Shown: positions 1-9,412 of the stretch, piece after piece | Numbering within the stretch: the stretch's first letter is position 1 | How the letters are laid out: every line of letters begins with the position of its first letter | Source: Bog-532 sp963742875 | Lineage (GTDB): Bacteria > Actinomycetota > Actinomycetes > Streptosporangiales > Streptosporangiaceae | DNA: 64,000 nucleotides | Direction: 5' to 3' | Assembly (NCBI GenBank): GCA_963742875.1 | Contig: CAVUNO010000022.1 | Span: 372,001-436,000, forward strand | Program-made: the position numbers and the translations under genes | The notes under the pieces: generated by a model | What the model was told of the DNA's origin: nothing | Databases searched by the model: none | The model's input: only the letters and a program-made list of their open reading frames with translations

Positions 1-20
1 GACCTGGACGGAGGTGACTG

Positions 21-1212
21 GTGACCCAGACCGGCACCAGGAAGGGAACACGGGCGGAACGGCTGGCGATGCCGCTGGCCCGCGAGGTCGTCAAGGACCT
101 GGCCGTCGAGCACGGCGCCTGCATCCGCCCGGTGCAGCTGCGCCGCACCGACCTGGCTACCGGGGCCGTGGAACAGGTGCTCGTCCCGTGCGGGCACACC
201 CTGGCCACCGTGTGCCCCGCGTGCGCGGAACGCGCCAGGAATCTGCGGGCCGCGCAGTGCCGCGAAGGCTGGCACCTGGAAACCGAACCCGTCATCGAAC
301 CAGACGAGGCGACCGAGGACCAGAAGTGGTGGATCGAAAAGCGCGCCGAGGCCCAGACCATGAGCGACCATGCCGACCACGATGGGCAGGATACCGGCGA
401 CCTGGACGCGCTGACCGCCGAACTCGACGACGAAATCACTGAGGCGGGGATGCGCGGCAACGTGCTCCCGGCCCGGCCGGTACGGCGGCACCGCACCACC
501 CGGCGCCGCCAAGACGCCGCACCGCTGCCCCGCCGGAAGATCGCCGCGCGGACGGTCGGCAAGACCTACACCGCACCGGACGGGAAACGGTTCCGGCCCT
601 CACTGTTCGTCACCCTGACCTGCCCCAGCTACGGGCGGGTCCGTGACGACGGCACCCCCGCCGACCCAAGCACGTACGACTATCAGCGGGCGGCCCGCGA
701 CGCGCTGCACTTTGCGGCGCTGTTCGACCGGTTCATCCAGAACCTGCGCCGCTTCCTCGGCTACGACCTGCAATACTTCGCCGCCATCGAACCGCAACGG
801 CGGCTCGCCCCCCACATCCACCTGGCCATGCGCGGCACCGTCTCCCGCGCCGAGCTGCGCCGCGTCCTCGCGGCGACCTACCACCAGGTCTGGTGGCCCG
901 ATACCTCCACCGTCCGGTTCGACGGCGACCAGCTGCCCGTCTGGGACGAGCAGGCAGCCACCTACCTCGACCCGGCGACCGGGGAAGTCCTGCCGTCCTG
1001 GGATGACGCGCTGGACGCCATCGGCCCCGATGACGAGCCCCTGCACGTGGCCCGGTTCGGTGACCGATTCGACGCCCAGGGCGTCCTGGCCGGGTCCAAG
1101 GACGCAGCACGCCGCATCGGCTACCTGACCAAATACCTCAACAAGCAAGTGGCCGACTGCCACCAGGCAGCCACAGACACCCAGCGCGCTCACGTTGAGC
1201 GGCTCGCCGAAG
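21..1212 (+). pseudogene. Replication initiator protein (RepSA-like, HUH type), 3' end lost in fusion
   Basis: Starts at a GTG preceded by GGAGG. The product resembles the Rep of actinomycete integrative/conjugative elements (pSAM2 RepSA type), which nicks the origin for rolling-circle replication. An HUH metal-binding motif reads PHIHL near residues 263-267, and the catalytic-tyrosine helix reads GYLTKYLNK near residues 367-375. An early CGHT...CPAC cysteine cluster (about residues 58-70) is also typical. Rep homology ends around residue 397 (HVERLAEA). The frame then runs straight into integrase sequence instead of the Cys-rich Rep C-terminus. About 60-100 C-terminal residues are therefore missing, so activity is doubtful. 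Family assignment is from motif recognition; the deletion is inferred from the chimeric frame. Confidence 0.75.
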
Positions 1213-2130
1213 CAACACTGGCCTGGCTGGAGAAAGCATCCCTCCCCGTGGCCAGTCTCAGGGATATGACAACGCTGCGCCGGGTGCTGGATGCGCTGTC
1301 CCGACGAATGGACGGTGGCCCAGCTGCCGCTACCACCATGTACCGGAAACGAGCCGTGTTCTACAACGCACTCGGCTATGCCGTCGAGCGCAATCTGCTG
1401 CCAACGAACCCCCATCGATCAGGTTCAGTGGTCGGCGCCGGAAGTCGCCGAGACCGTCGACCGGCGTGTCGTCGCCAGTCCCGGGCAGGTGAAGCAGATC
1501 CTTGCGGCGGTTCGCGCGAAGGGTTCTCAAGGCGAACATCTGTACGCATTCTTTGCCGTGCTTTATTACGCGGGGCTCCGGCCCTCCGAGGCGATCGCGC
1601 TGCGGGCTGATAACTGCGTCCTGCCTCAGTCCGGCTGGGGGCGGCTGGATCTCACGAGCTCGGAGCCGCGTGCCGGCCAGAGCTGGACAGACGACGGGGG
1701 AGCCCGTGATCTGCGGGGCCTCAAGCACCGCTCCGCCGACGAGGTCCGAAGCGTGCCCATTCCGCCGACGCTCGCGCAGATCCTCCGGGAACACATCGAG
1801 GCGTACGGCGAAGGATCAGACGGCCGGATCTTCCGAAGTGGCCGTGGCGGCCCATTGCAGGAGACGGCCTACGCAAGAGTGTGGCGCGCGGCGCGAGAAG
1901 CGGCGTTCACTCCGGCCCAGGCTTCTTCCCCGCTCGCCCGGAGGCCCTACGACCTGCGCCACGCCTGCGCCTCGCTGATGCTGAACGCGGGCGTCCCGGC
2001 GACAGAGGTGGCACGGCGTCTTGGGCACAGCGTGGCCATGCTGCTGAAGCGGTACGCGAACTGCATCGAGGGCCAGGAGCTGGCTGCCAACGAACGGATC
2101 GTGCGGGAACTGGAGGGTGACAGCATATGA
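1213..2130 (+). pseudogene. Tyrosine recombinase/integrase, N-terminally truncated and frameshifted
   Basis: Continues the Rep frame with an integrase core-binding segment (AWLEKASLPVASLRD... to LLPTNP). It then shifts frame at a five-C run at 1409-1413; four Cs would restore LLPTNPIDQVQW and an open frame to the stop at 2128-2130. The catalytic domain has an Arg in the GLRPSEAIALR helix, the HxxR box as RPYDLRHACAS, the second His box as RRLGHSVAMLL, and the nucleophile Tyr in KRYANCIEG. The N-terminal SAM-like domain is absent. In AICEs, rep, xis and int lie side by side, so one deletion removing the Rep tail, xis and the Int N-terminus explains the fusion. The integrase reads toward tRNA-Ser at 2241. 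Confidence 0.75.
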
Positions 2131-2240
2131 GAGGCTGGAAGCCGACACTGGGCCGCTCGCGCGGACCTAGTGTCGAGCTGCGGACCAGTCACGGACCAAC
2201 TGGCAGTACAACAGTCCTGATCTGGGCATTGCCGCAGCTA

Positions 2241-2329
2241 GGAGGGCTCGCCTAGTGGCCGATGGCGGCGGTCTTGAAAACCGCTAGCAGGGGTGACCTT
2301 GCTCGTGGGTTCGAATCCCACGCCCTCCG
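2241..2329 (+). tRNA. tRNA-Ser(UGA)
   Basis: A class II tRNA. The acceptor stem GGAGGGC (2241-2247) pairs with GCCCTCC (2322-2328), with discriminator G at 2329. The anticodon arm GCGGT-CTTGAAA-ACCGC gives anticodon TGA. A long variable arm (AGCAGGGGTGACCTTGCT) is followed by the T arm GTGGGTTCGAATCCCAC. CCA is not encoded. Integrase genes point at it from both sides, so its 3' half is the probable attB/attL of an integrative element. Confidence 0.95.
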
Positions 2330-2420
2330 CTGACCTGGGAGAACGTCGGAATGACGCTCTCCGGGATGGACGCACAGTGCCGGATGGGGCCCGGTATGGA
2401 CGCAGAATGGACGCGGGCGG

Positions 2421-3784
2421 TCACGACCCAGTCTCCGATGTGCTCGCGCGGCGCCGGGTGACCAGCGACTCCACGGCCGCGGCGGCTTCGTCGGCAACCG
2501 CGACCCGCACATGCTGGTAGAGGTCCCGGGTGATCTCCGTCCGGAGTGGCCGAGCGCGGCGCTGACGACCTTCACGTCCAGGCTGGCCTCCAGTGCCAGC
2601 GACGCGGCGGTGTGCCTGCCCTCGTGCAGCTTGATTGGCGGCAGGCCGACAGCTACGGCCAGGGCCTTGAACTGCCTGGACACGGCTTCCGGGTGCAGCA
2701 CTGAGCCTTCCTTGCGGCAGAAGATCAGGCCGTTGTCCTCGTATGCCTCGCCGAGCGCCCACCGTTCAAGCCGCTGCGCATCGCGGTGCTTCGCGAGCAT
2801 CGCGTCGATGCCCGGCGGGATGCTGATCTTCCGCTTCCCGGCCTTGGTCTTCGGCTTGCCGTAGACGACACGGCCGCCGAGCTGGAGCACAGTCTGCGTG
2901 ATCGTGAGATGCCCTGCGTCAAGGTTGTCCCAGCGGGCGCCGATCGCCTCACCGCGGCGCAGCCCGCACAGCAGGATCAGCCGGTACAGCAACGCTAGGC
3001 GGTGCCCGTTCTCGTCGGCGTACTCTAGGAACGCGCCAACCTGGGCCGGTGACCATACGACCGTATCGCGTTCGGCGGTTTCCGGCAGTTCGATGCCGCT
3101 ACACGGATTCCACGTGATCCGCCGCTGGCGCACAGCCTCGTTCAGCGCGTTCCTCAGGGTGGCCACGATCCGCCGCTGGGTCTCCGGGCCCGTGATCCGC
3201 GGGCGGGAACGCACGTCGCCGTCAAGCACAGGCGCACGGCCCTGAGCCGCGGCGCCCCGGATCTCAGCGTTGAACACCTCGATCTGGTCGAGCATCGCGG
3301 CGATGTGCTCAGAGTTCAGCCGGTCGAGCGGGACCTCCCCGAGCTGCGGGATGAGCCAGGTGTCCAGGTGCATCCGGTAAGACCGCTTCACCGAGTCACG
3401 CTTGGCGCGCTTGCCTGCGTACCACGTCTCCAGCCATTCGGCTGTCGTCTCGCTCACCGCCAGGTCCCGGCGCAGCCCGAGGCGGCGCCGGACATCCTCG
3501 ACGGCCGGAAGCTCACCGCCGCGCCGGGACTGCGCGAAAATCATGTCGCCGATCCTGGCTTCGGTGCGCTTGTCTCCCCCGGCCAGCCTGATCAGGTCAG
3601 CGGCCCGCTCCAGCACCGCCTCGGCTGTCGTCTGCGTCTCGTAGCCGCTGCGGCGCAGCGTGCGGACACCCGTGCTGGTCAGGACACGCCGGTCGAAACC
3701 CCAGGTGCCGTGACGGCGTCCCCGCAGCCGCGGGCACTTCCGCCCCTCCGGGCAGGTGCAGCGCTTGAACGTGGAGCCCTTCAC
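2421..3784 (-). pseudogene. Phage-type tyrosine integrase, frameshifted just before the catalytic Tyr
   Basis: Site-specific recombinase that would integrate and excise the element at the adjacent tRNA-Ser. The GTG start at 3784 overlaps the upstream regulator stop (GTGA), which I prefer over an ATG 27 bases upstream. The order is a Cys/Arg-rich N-terminal arm, a SAM-like core-binding domain (about residues 90-160), then the catalytic domain with Arg in CGLRRGEAIGAR, KLHEGRHTAAS and ALGHS. At about 2541 one base (probably C of TCCCGG) is missing. The frame then leaves TEITRDLYQHVRVAV, which carries the Tyr nucleophile. The read-through frame runs on to 2252 and antisense across tRNA-Ser. With the base restored the protein would be about 454 residues, a normal length. 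Confidence 0.85.
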
Positions 3785-4311
3785 GATTTCCCGTCCTCGC
3801 GCTTGACCCACTCATCTGTTGCCGGCCTGTAGTCGCGGACCTCCCCGCCAGGGCCGACCCTGACGAACGTTCCGAGGCCAAGTGCTGCTAGCGCGTATGC
3901 ACCATCAAGCCGTTCTTCGGGGGGAAGCTCGTCCTGCCGCGGCTGCATAGCGCTGCGGTGCTGCCGCCGATCGATGATGCCGTTCAGGCCAGCCCACGGA
4001 AGGCGCTCATCGCCGATCACAACACCGTCGGCGGCCCGGTCCTCACGCTTGGGCGGCAGGAAAAAGTAGCTGACAGGGACACCGAACGCCAAGGCGAACG
4101 CCGCTAGCTCGGCCGCCGTGAACTGGCGGATGCGCTTCCCGCTGTAGGAACGCTCGGCAGCCGAGTACACAGCCTTTGACCAGCGCACGCCGAGGAATGG
4201 CTCAAGGCGGCCAGCGGCCTGCTCCTGGGATAGCCCGAGCGCCTTACGGATGCGCCCCAGGTTATACGCCACGACCTGACTGACGCTGACGGTGTCCGAC
4301 ACAAGAGCCAT
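3781..4311 (-). CDS. XRE-family transcriptional regulator of the integrative element
   Basis: A 176-residue protein with an N-terminal helix-turn-helix: VVAYNLGRIRKALGLSQ, then EQAAGRLEPFLG. The C-terminal region, which includes VSYFFLPPK, resembles many short actinomycete element regulators. I chose the ATG at 4311 because it follows a strong purine-rich AGGGGGAG; an in-frame start 75 bases upstream lacks one. The stop overlaps the integrase start by four bases, so regulator and integrase are probably co-transcribed, and this protein likely controls int expression. It diverges from the small HTH gene at about 4413. The promoters of both lie in 4312-4412, where an operator would be expected. 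Confidence 0.8.
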   Translation of the reverse strand: MALVSDTVSVSQVVAYNLGRIRKALGLSQEQAAGRLEPFLGVRWSKAVYSAAERSYSGKRIRQFTAAELAAFALAFGVPVSYFFLPPKREDRAADGVVIGDERLPWAGLNGIIDRRQHRSAMQPRQDELPPEERLDGAYALAALGLGTFVRVGPGGEVRDYRPATDEWVKREDGKS

Positions 4312-4412
4312 GCTCCCCCTTCGATGGCTGCTAGTCAACGTTAGCACAGACTGATGCCGTGCTAGCGATACTGATGAGCGCGGCACGGTTGACCGTCAGG
4401 CATCGGCAGAGC

Positions 4413-4667
4413 ATGATGTCCCTCATGCAGAAAAATTCTGCGCCAGCACTGACTGGGTCAGCGGTTCCGCCACTCCGCGCAGTACGCATCGCGCGAGGCT
4501 ACGGCCTTCGCGAGACGGCGCGGCGTGCGGGGATCACTCCCGCTCATCTGTCGCGCGTCGAGCGGGGCGAGCGGCAGCTGTCCGTTGAGGCCCTGGCCCG
4601 GCTCGCTGAAGTGCTCGGCCTAACCGAGCTCGCAAAGCTCCTTGCCCCATACCGGGAGGTGCCATGA
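4413..4667 (+). CDS. Small XRE helix-turn-helix protein
   Basis: About 84 residues. A compact lambda-Cro-type HTH fills the chain: LRAVRIARGYGLRETARRAG, then ITPAHLSRVERGERQLSVEALARLAEVLG. No other domain is present. Starts at 4413, 4416 and 4425 are all ATG, and the exact one is unclear. It overlaps the next gene by ATGA at 4664-4667, indicating translational coupling with the Xis-like gene. It is divergent from the XRE regulator at 3781-4311. A Cro/CI-like switch for integration versus excision is inferred from the layout, not shown. Confidence 0.7.
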   Translation: MMSLMQKNSAPALTGSAVPPLRAVRIARGYGLRETARRAGITPAHLSRVERGERQLSVEALARLAEVLGLTELAKLLAPYREVP

Positions 4668-4957
4668 AAGCTACCTGGACGGAAGAGACGGTGCGGGCGC
4701 TCGGCGTCCGGACCGACGTACCGACCGCGGGATCAATCTTCGGGCTGAGCCCGGCCCAGTCGTACAAGCGCGTCAAAGCCGGCACGTTCCCCGTCCCGGT
4801 GATCCGGTCCGGCAGCCGCCTGATGGTCCCGGTCGCGCCGATCCGGAGGCTCCTCGAAATTGATGCGGCCGGGCCCGCAGTAACGGGCCCGGCCGACCAC
4901 ACCACAACGGCCCTCACCAAAGGACGTCGTCATGGCCAAGATACCCCGGCAGCCTGA
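4664..4957 (+). CDS. Excisionase-like (MerR/Xis winged-helix) DNA-binding protein
   Basis: A 97-residue basic protein with a winged-helix core: TAGSIFGLSPAQSYKRVK, then GTFPVPVIRSGSRLMVPVAPI. This is the MerR/excisionase type found beside integrases in actinomycete elements, where it directs excision. It is translationally coupled to the HTH gene (ATGA) and overlaps the following 43-codon ORF by 26 bases. Its position between integrase/regulator and replication gene is the usual Xis position. Function is from family resemblance and context. Confidence 0.7.
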   Translation: MKATWTEETVRALGVRTDVPTAGSIFGLSPAQSYKRVKAGTFPVPVIRSGSRLMVPVAPIRRLLEIDAAGPAVTGPADHTTTALTKGRRHGQDTPAA

Positions 4958-5063
4958 TGCTGCCGGGCGACGCGGCCGTCGCCCGGCCGTCGCCAGCGCC
5001 TCCCTGTATCACCCCGTTCCCGGCCGCCAGTCGGAACAGCCCCGGCGGGGATCGGCAGCGTGA
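4932..5063 (+). CDS. 43-residue basic protein upstream of the Prim-Pol gene
   Basis: ATG at 4932 follows AAAGGACG at a proper distance. The frame runs 43 codons to a TGA that overlaps the next GTG start (GTGA, 5060-5063). The product is Arg-rich (GRRGRRPAVAS) with no recognised domain. Tight coupling on both sides supports expression, and it may serve mainly to couple translation of the replication gene. Function unknown. Confidence 0.5.
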   Translation: MAKIPRQPDAAGRRGRRPAVASASLYHPVPGRQSEQPRRGSAA

Positions 5064-7507
5064 GCGCCCGGCTTTACGCCAGCGCCGGCCCGTCATACCT
5101 CGCCGCCGGCTGTTCCCCGCTGCCGCTGCCGCCAGGCCAGAAGTGGCCCCCGCCGAAGCGGTGGACCGGGGCCGGCGCCCCGATGGCCGACCTCGATCAG
5201 GTCCGCCGGTGGGCGCGGTCGGACCCGGCCGGGAACATCGCGCTGCGGCTGCCGGATGACGTGATCGGCATCAACCTCGACCTCTACCCGGACGCGTCGA
5301 AGGACCATCCTGCCGTCGAGCGCGTGGCCGCGTGGGACGCGATCCTCGGCCAGCTCGGCCCGCTGCCGGAGTCCCCGCGGGCCACCAGCCGCGACGACGG
5401 GATCAGCGGCATCCGCCTCTACCGCGTGCCCTCCGGCTGGAAGGGCGCCGGGATCCTGACCGCCGCTCCGGTCTGCGAGGGCCATCCGCTGCCGGGCGGG
5501 CGTGAGGCCAGGCCGGGCGACCCGGTCAGTCCCGGCGAGGTGATCCAGCATCACCACCGGTACATGGTCGCGCCGCCGTCCGTTCACCCGTCCGGCCGCC
5601 GCTACCGGTGGCGCGGCGGGAACCCTGCCCGCCGTCAGTGGCCTTCCCTCCTTGGAGGGGCTATGAGCTGGCTGGACGCATTGTCCGGCTCCAAGCCGGT
5701 TCCCCCGTCAGCTTCCGGCGGTGACAAGCCCGTCCCGGCCCCCGGCCCCGCGCAGCCCGGCACCCGCCCTGGTGACGACTTCAGCGTCCGTGCTGACTGG
5801 GCGGACATCCTGCTGCCGCTCGGTGCTGTGCTCCACCACGAGGCATCCGGCGGGGTGCGGTACTGGACCCGGCCGGGCAAGGACCGCCGGGACGGCTATT
5901 CGGCGACTACGGGGTACGCGGACGACGCTGACCGGCTGAAGGTATTCACCTCCTCCTGGCCGCCGTTCGCAGACGGTGAGGTCTACTCGAAGTTCGGCGC
6001 CTGGGCGCTGCTGAACCACGGCGGGGACTATCAGGCCGCGGCCCGTGAGCTCGGCCGGGTCGGGTACGGCGCGAAGCAGCCGGCACCAGTGTCATCGCCC
6101 GCCGCCCCGGCCGGTGATGACCAGGTTCCACGGCCCGCGACGGTACGGCGGACCGGTCCCCCTGAGATGGGGCCACACCCGGCCGATGCGGAACGCTCCA
6201 GAACGCACGGCGAGCCCGCAAAGGACATGACAGGCACCCGCAAACTGGTCCTCACCCCTGCGTCGGACATCAAACCCGAGCCGGTCGTCTGGGCATGGGA
6301 AGACGACGGAGCCGGCCGCATACCGGCGGGCTCGCTCGGCCTGTTCGCCGGGCGCGAGGGCACCGGGAAAAGCTCGTTCCTGATCTCGATGTCCGCGCAG
6401 GTGACCAAGGGCGAGCTGCCCGGCGCGTTCAAAGGCACACCGCATGCGGTCATCTACGTAGCCGTCGAGGACTCGTGGAAATACACGATCGTTCCGCGGC
6501 TCATGGCCGCTGGGGCGGACCTGACGCGGGTTTACCGCGCCGAGGTGGAAGTCAGCGAAGGGCGAGACGGTGACCCTCAGCCTGCCGTCCGACAACAAGC
6601 TCCTAGAAGAGGCGATCAAGGGATACAGCGTCGCCCTGGTCGCCCTGGACCCCCTGATGTCGGCGATCAGCGACCACCTCGACACCCACGTCAACAGGCA
6701 GGTACGGCAGGCCCTCGACCCGCTCGCCGGCATGGCCGACCGGAGCGGCGCCATCGTCGCCGGGATCGCCCACTTCAACAAGTCCAGCAGCACCGACGCC
6801 TCCTCACTGATAACCGCGAGCGGCGCATTCAAAGACGTGGCCCGCTACATCTTCGCGTTCGCCACCGACGAGGAAGACGGCACGCAGGTCATCACCCAGA
6901 CCAAGAACTCACTCGGCCGCAGCGACCTCCCCTCACGGGCCTACCGCATCATCAACGCCACGGTGAAAACCGAGAAGGCGACGCCAACGTCGGCCGGTTC
7001 ATCCTCGACGGTAAGGCCGAGCGCAGCGTCCGCGACATCCTCGGCGCCCAGGACAGTGAGGCCCGCGATGCGCTGTCGGTCGCTGAGAAGTTCCTCCGGG
7101 AGTACCTGAAGGAAGGCCCGAAGGCGTCAAAAGCGACCGAGGATGACGCGCGGGACGGCTACAGGATCTCTGAGCGGACACTCAACCGCGCCCGGAAATC
7201 GCTACGGATCGTGACGAAGAAGGTTGGGGCCATCTGGTTTATGAGCCTTCCGAAACACGAAGGCGACCTCAACGACATGAAGCCGTCAGCAGACGAAACC
7301 GATCTACCTGCGAAGACTGCCAAGTCTGCCAAGACGGTTCTGGAGAGCAAGGTTGGCAGTCTTGGCACCCTTGCCGATAGCGCGCCCCTAAAGGATGCCC
7401 AACCGGATGTCACAGAGCGTATCCAAAAAACTGGCGTGGGCGGCGCCCCGCTCTGGCCCGAAGGCTCGAACGGGGCGGCCGCAAAGCGGGCTGGGGCTGA
7501 GTCGTGA
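5060..7507 (+). pseudogene. Prim-Pol/AAA replication protein with two compensating indels
   Basis: The N-terminal bifunctional primase-polymerase domain (about residues 1-200) has the VAPPSVHPSG motif. The usual DxD metal pair reads N-L-D in GINLDLYPD, so the first Asp appears replaced. A RecA/AAA_25 ATPase follows, with Walker A GREGTGKSS near residues 432-440 and Walker B VALVALDPL. The ATPase core lies in another frame between about 6560 and 6980: one extra G in GGG near 6560 shifts the frame, and one missing G near 6982 (GAGAAGGC) restores it. Corrected length is about 815 residues. Such fusions replicate AICEs that lack RepSA. The C-terminus resembles the tail of RepA-like ATPases. Indels could be real decay or consensus errors. 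Confidence 0.75.
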
Positions 7508-7528
7508 TGTACGCAGACAGCCCGGCCG

Positions 7529-7753
7529 GTGAGCGAATCGAGGCGGCGCACGGCGCCGAAGCATCATGCCCCGCTGTTGACGGCACCTTTATCTGTACAC
7601 CAAGTCATGATCAACGGCCGCGCTCTTTGTCCACCGCTCTCCTTCGCTCGTGGCTGCGATCCCTATCGGCCTGGAGCCGCAGTCCAGGTGGAGCGCCCGC
7701 AACGAAGTGAGGACGAACGACCTGGACGGTCGGCGGACAGTGGAACTGCTTGA
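7529..7753 (+). CDS. Possible truncated HTH/excisionase-like ORF
   Basis: GTG at 7529, 74 codons. The first 17 residues (SESRRRTAPKHHAPLLT) resemble the start of small HTH/excisionase proteins found after replication genes in actinomycete elements, but the expected helix-turn-helix is not seen after them. A second frame starting at GTG 7504 overlaps the Prim-Pol stop and is no better. It is either a decayed gene or not translated. Confidence 0.25.
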   Translation: MSESRRRTAPKHHAPLLTAPLSVHQVMINGRALCPPLSFARGCDPYRPGAAVQVERPQRSEDERPGRSADSGTA

Positions 7754-7880
7754 AGACGGCCACCACGGTCACGGAATGTGGCTGATCACAGACCTATAGA
7801 CGCGCCTGATCCGCCGATCTGGTGGGCCGAGGCGCTCTTGGTACCTATCAGGTACGGCGCGCAGATCACGTCGTTCTGGG
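7754..7880. other. Short non-coding gap
   Basis: Between the decayed ORF and vapC. No convincing gene, hairpin or RNA was seen. Confidence 0.4.
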
Positions 7881-8273
7881 CTAGGCAGGTGAGTCGACCG
7901 GCAAGCCTGCCGCGCTGGCCGCGTCCAGCAGGCGCTTATCGTATGTGACGAACGAGATCAGCCCGGGGCGTGCATGCAGGGCTGTGCCGAGGTGGATCGC
8001 GTCCAGGCTGCGGACCGTGGCGGGCTTGGCGGTCTGAGCCAGGATCCGGATACGCGGGTCGAGGTCGATCAGGTCGATCTGGTCCAGCACGGCAGGCAGG
8101 CGGGCAACGGCGTCTGGCGCATATCTGGCCAGCGCCCGGAATGATTCGATCTCCACCAGGACGGAGCTGATCCACCCGGTCTCGGCTCGCTCATCCAGCC
8201 AGCCGCGCAGCGCCGCAGATTCCGGCTCGGCGTGGACGAGCTTGACGACAGCGGCCGAGTCGAGGTAGATCAT
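7881..8273 (-). CDS. vapC: VapC-type PIN-domain ribonuclease toxin
   Basis: A 130-residue PIN domain covering the whole chain. The acidic metal-binding residues are at D5 (MIYLDSA), E41 (VEIESF), D91 (SLDAIHLGTA) and D112 (TYDKRLLDA), the standard VapC set. It would cleave RNA (often tRNA) when freed from antitoxin. Its ATG shares one base with the antitoxin stop (TGATG), the usual vapBC layout. In this mobile-element setting it probably stabilises the element. Confidence 0.9.
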   Translation of the reverse strand: MIYLDSAAVVKLVHAEPESAALRGWLDERAETGWISSVLVEIESFRALARYAPDAVARLPAVLDQIDLIDLDPRIRILAQTAKPATVRSLDAIHLGTALHARPGLISFVTYDKRLLDAASAAGLPVDSPA

Positions 8274-8506
8274 CAGCGTTCCCCGGCGCGATCCCGGGCC
8301 ATTTCCTCTGCCACATTGACGCCGTCGCTCTCGCCCAGGTCCATCCGCAGCACTTCCCGGCGCATCCCGGCTGCGCGCTCGCGCCGGCTGGCTGCCTCGA
8401 GCACCGCCTGCCGGATCGCGGCGGATCGCGAGAGGCCATCGTGAGTCAGCACCTGGAGGGCGTGCTCGGTCTCGTCATCGGTGCGGATCGTGATCGTGTC
8501 AGCCAC
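8273..8506 (-). CDS. vapB: VapB-type ribbon-helix-helix antitoxin
   Basis: About 77 residues if started at GTG 8506 (VADTITIRTDDE), 83 from GTG 8524. The N-terminal half is a ribbon-helix-helix fold (TITIRTDDETEHAL, then SRSAAIRQAVLEAA). The acidic C-terminal part (ESDGVNVAEEMARD) would wrap the toxin. The 8506 start places the perfect inverted repeat at 8510-8540 just upstream as operator. From 8524 the operator would lie inside the coding sequence. Upstream partner of VapC. Confidence 0.85.
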   Translation of the reverse strand: MADTITIRTDDETEHALQVLTHDGLSRSAAIRQAVLEAASRRERAAGMRREVLRMDLGESDGVNVAEEMARDRAGER

Positions 8507-8509
8507 ATC

Positions 8510-8540
8510 GCAACTGTAAGACACTAAGTCTTACAGTTGC
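8510..8540. promoter_or_regulatory. vapBC operator: perfect 13-bp inverted repeat
   Basis: GCAACTGTAAGAC - ACTAA - GTCTTACAGTTGC, two perfect 13-base arms with a 5-base spacer, four bases upstream of the preferred vapB start. RHH antitoxins bind such palindromes to repress their own operon. The very short leader implies a transcription start in or beside the operator. Confidence 0.75.
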
Positions 8541-8887
8541 AAGCGTGGCCGATACCGCCCACGCAGCCGCACATAACCAGGAGATCGGAATCCGTACGCG
8601 TGTGCCGTCGGCCCAGCCGACTGGCCACGCGTAATCGGCGTTCGGCAGCTGATCCGCAGCGCAGTGTCCCGAGAAATTGGTCGCTCTCTGTGATTGGCCA
8701 CGGCGCCCTCCTCGTGGCCGCCAGCGGGATCCTGGTAGCCGCTCCCGCCGGACGCCGGGCGAGGACCGGCGCAAGATCGAGCAGCCGGGGGGAGCGAGAT
8801 GCTCACGGAGCCTTGCCGAAGCGTCTTCATGCAGTTCGGCCGCTGGATCGTCATATAGCGAGGTCGCTAACACTCGCATGCACCAGC

Positions 8888-9412
8888 CCGGTCCTGCCCA
8901 AGTGCGGTGAGATCGTCGCCTGGCACTGGGCGCACCATGCCCGCCAGGACTGCGACCCGTGGGCCGAACCGGACAGCACATGGCACCGCGCATGGCAGGA
9001 ATCCGTCCCGGCCGGCCACCGCGAAGTTGTGATCGGATCGCACCGGGCCGACCTGGTAACGGCAGACGGATGGGTCGTCGAACTCCAGCACAGCAGCATC
9101 TCCCCCGAAGAAATCGCCACCCGTGAAGAGTTCTACGGGCAGCGCATGCTCTGGCTGTTCGACGCCACCGAGCCCGCGCGCGAGAACCGGATCGCATACC
9201 GCAAGAGCGAACCGGCGGCGGGCGGCAGGAGGTACGTGACGTTCCGCTGGTATTACCCGCGTAAGACCCTCGCCTGGTGTAACCGCCGCGTCCTCCTCGA
9301 CGTAGGAGGCGGCCACCTGCTGTCACTGCGGCGCATCTACCCAAACGGCCAGTGCGGTGGCTGGGGTTACCTGCTGCCCGCCGACCGGTTCCGTGACTGG
9401 ATATCCCGGTGA
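8888..9412 (+). pseudogene. CoiA-like competence/nuclease family protein, N-terminus lost
   Basis: The frame is open from 8537, but recognisable sequence begins only around LPKCGEIVAWHWAHHARQDC (8888). It continues with the CoiA-type nuclease core: HRAWQES, HRADLVTADGWVVELQHS with the D...E-x-Q arrangement, then EEIATREEFYG. The N-terminal cysteine pair is only partly present. The upstream 350 codable bases have Arg-rich composition unlike a CoiA N-terminus, so a deletion or frameshift probably removed it. CoiA-like proteins are common cargo in actinomycete AICEs. The stop overlaps the next GTG (GTGA, 9409-9412). Confidence 0.6.

Noticed and set aside
600..1415. Long minus-strand frame opposite the Rep gene
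   Set aside because: Composition mirrors the sense gene and nothing resembles a protein family.
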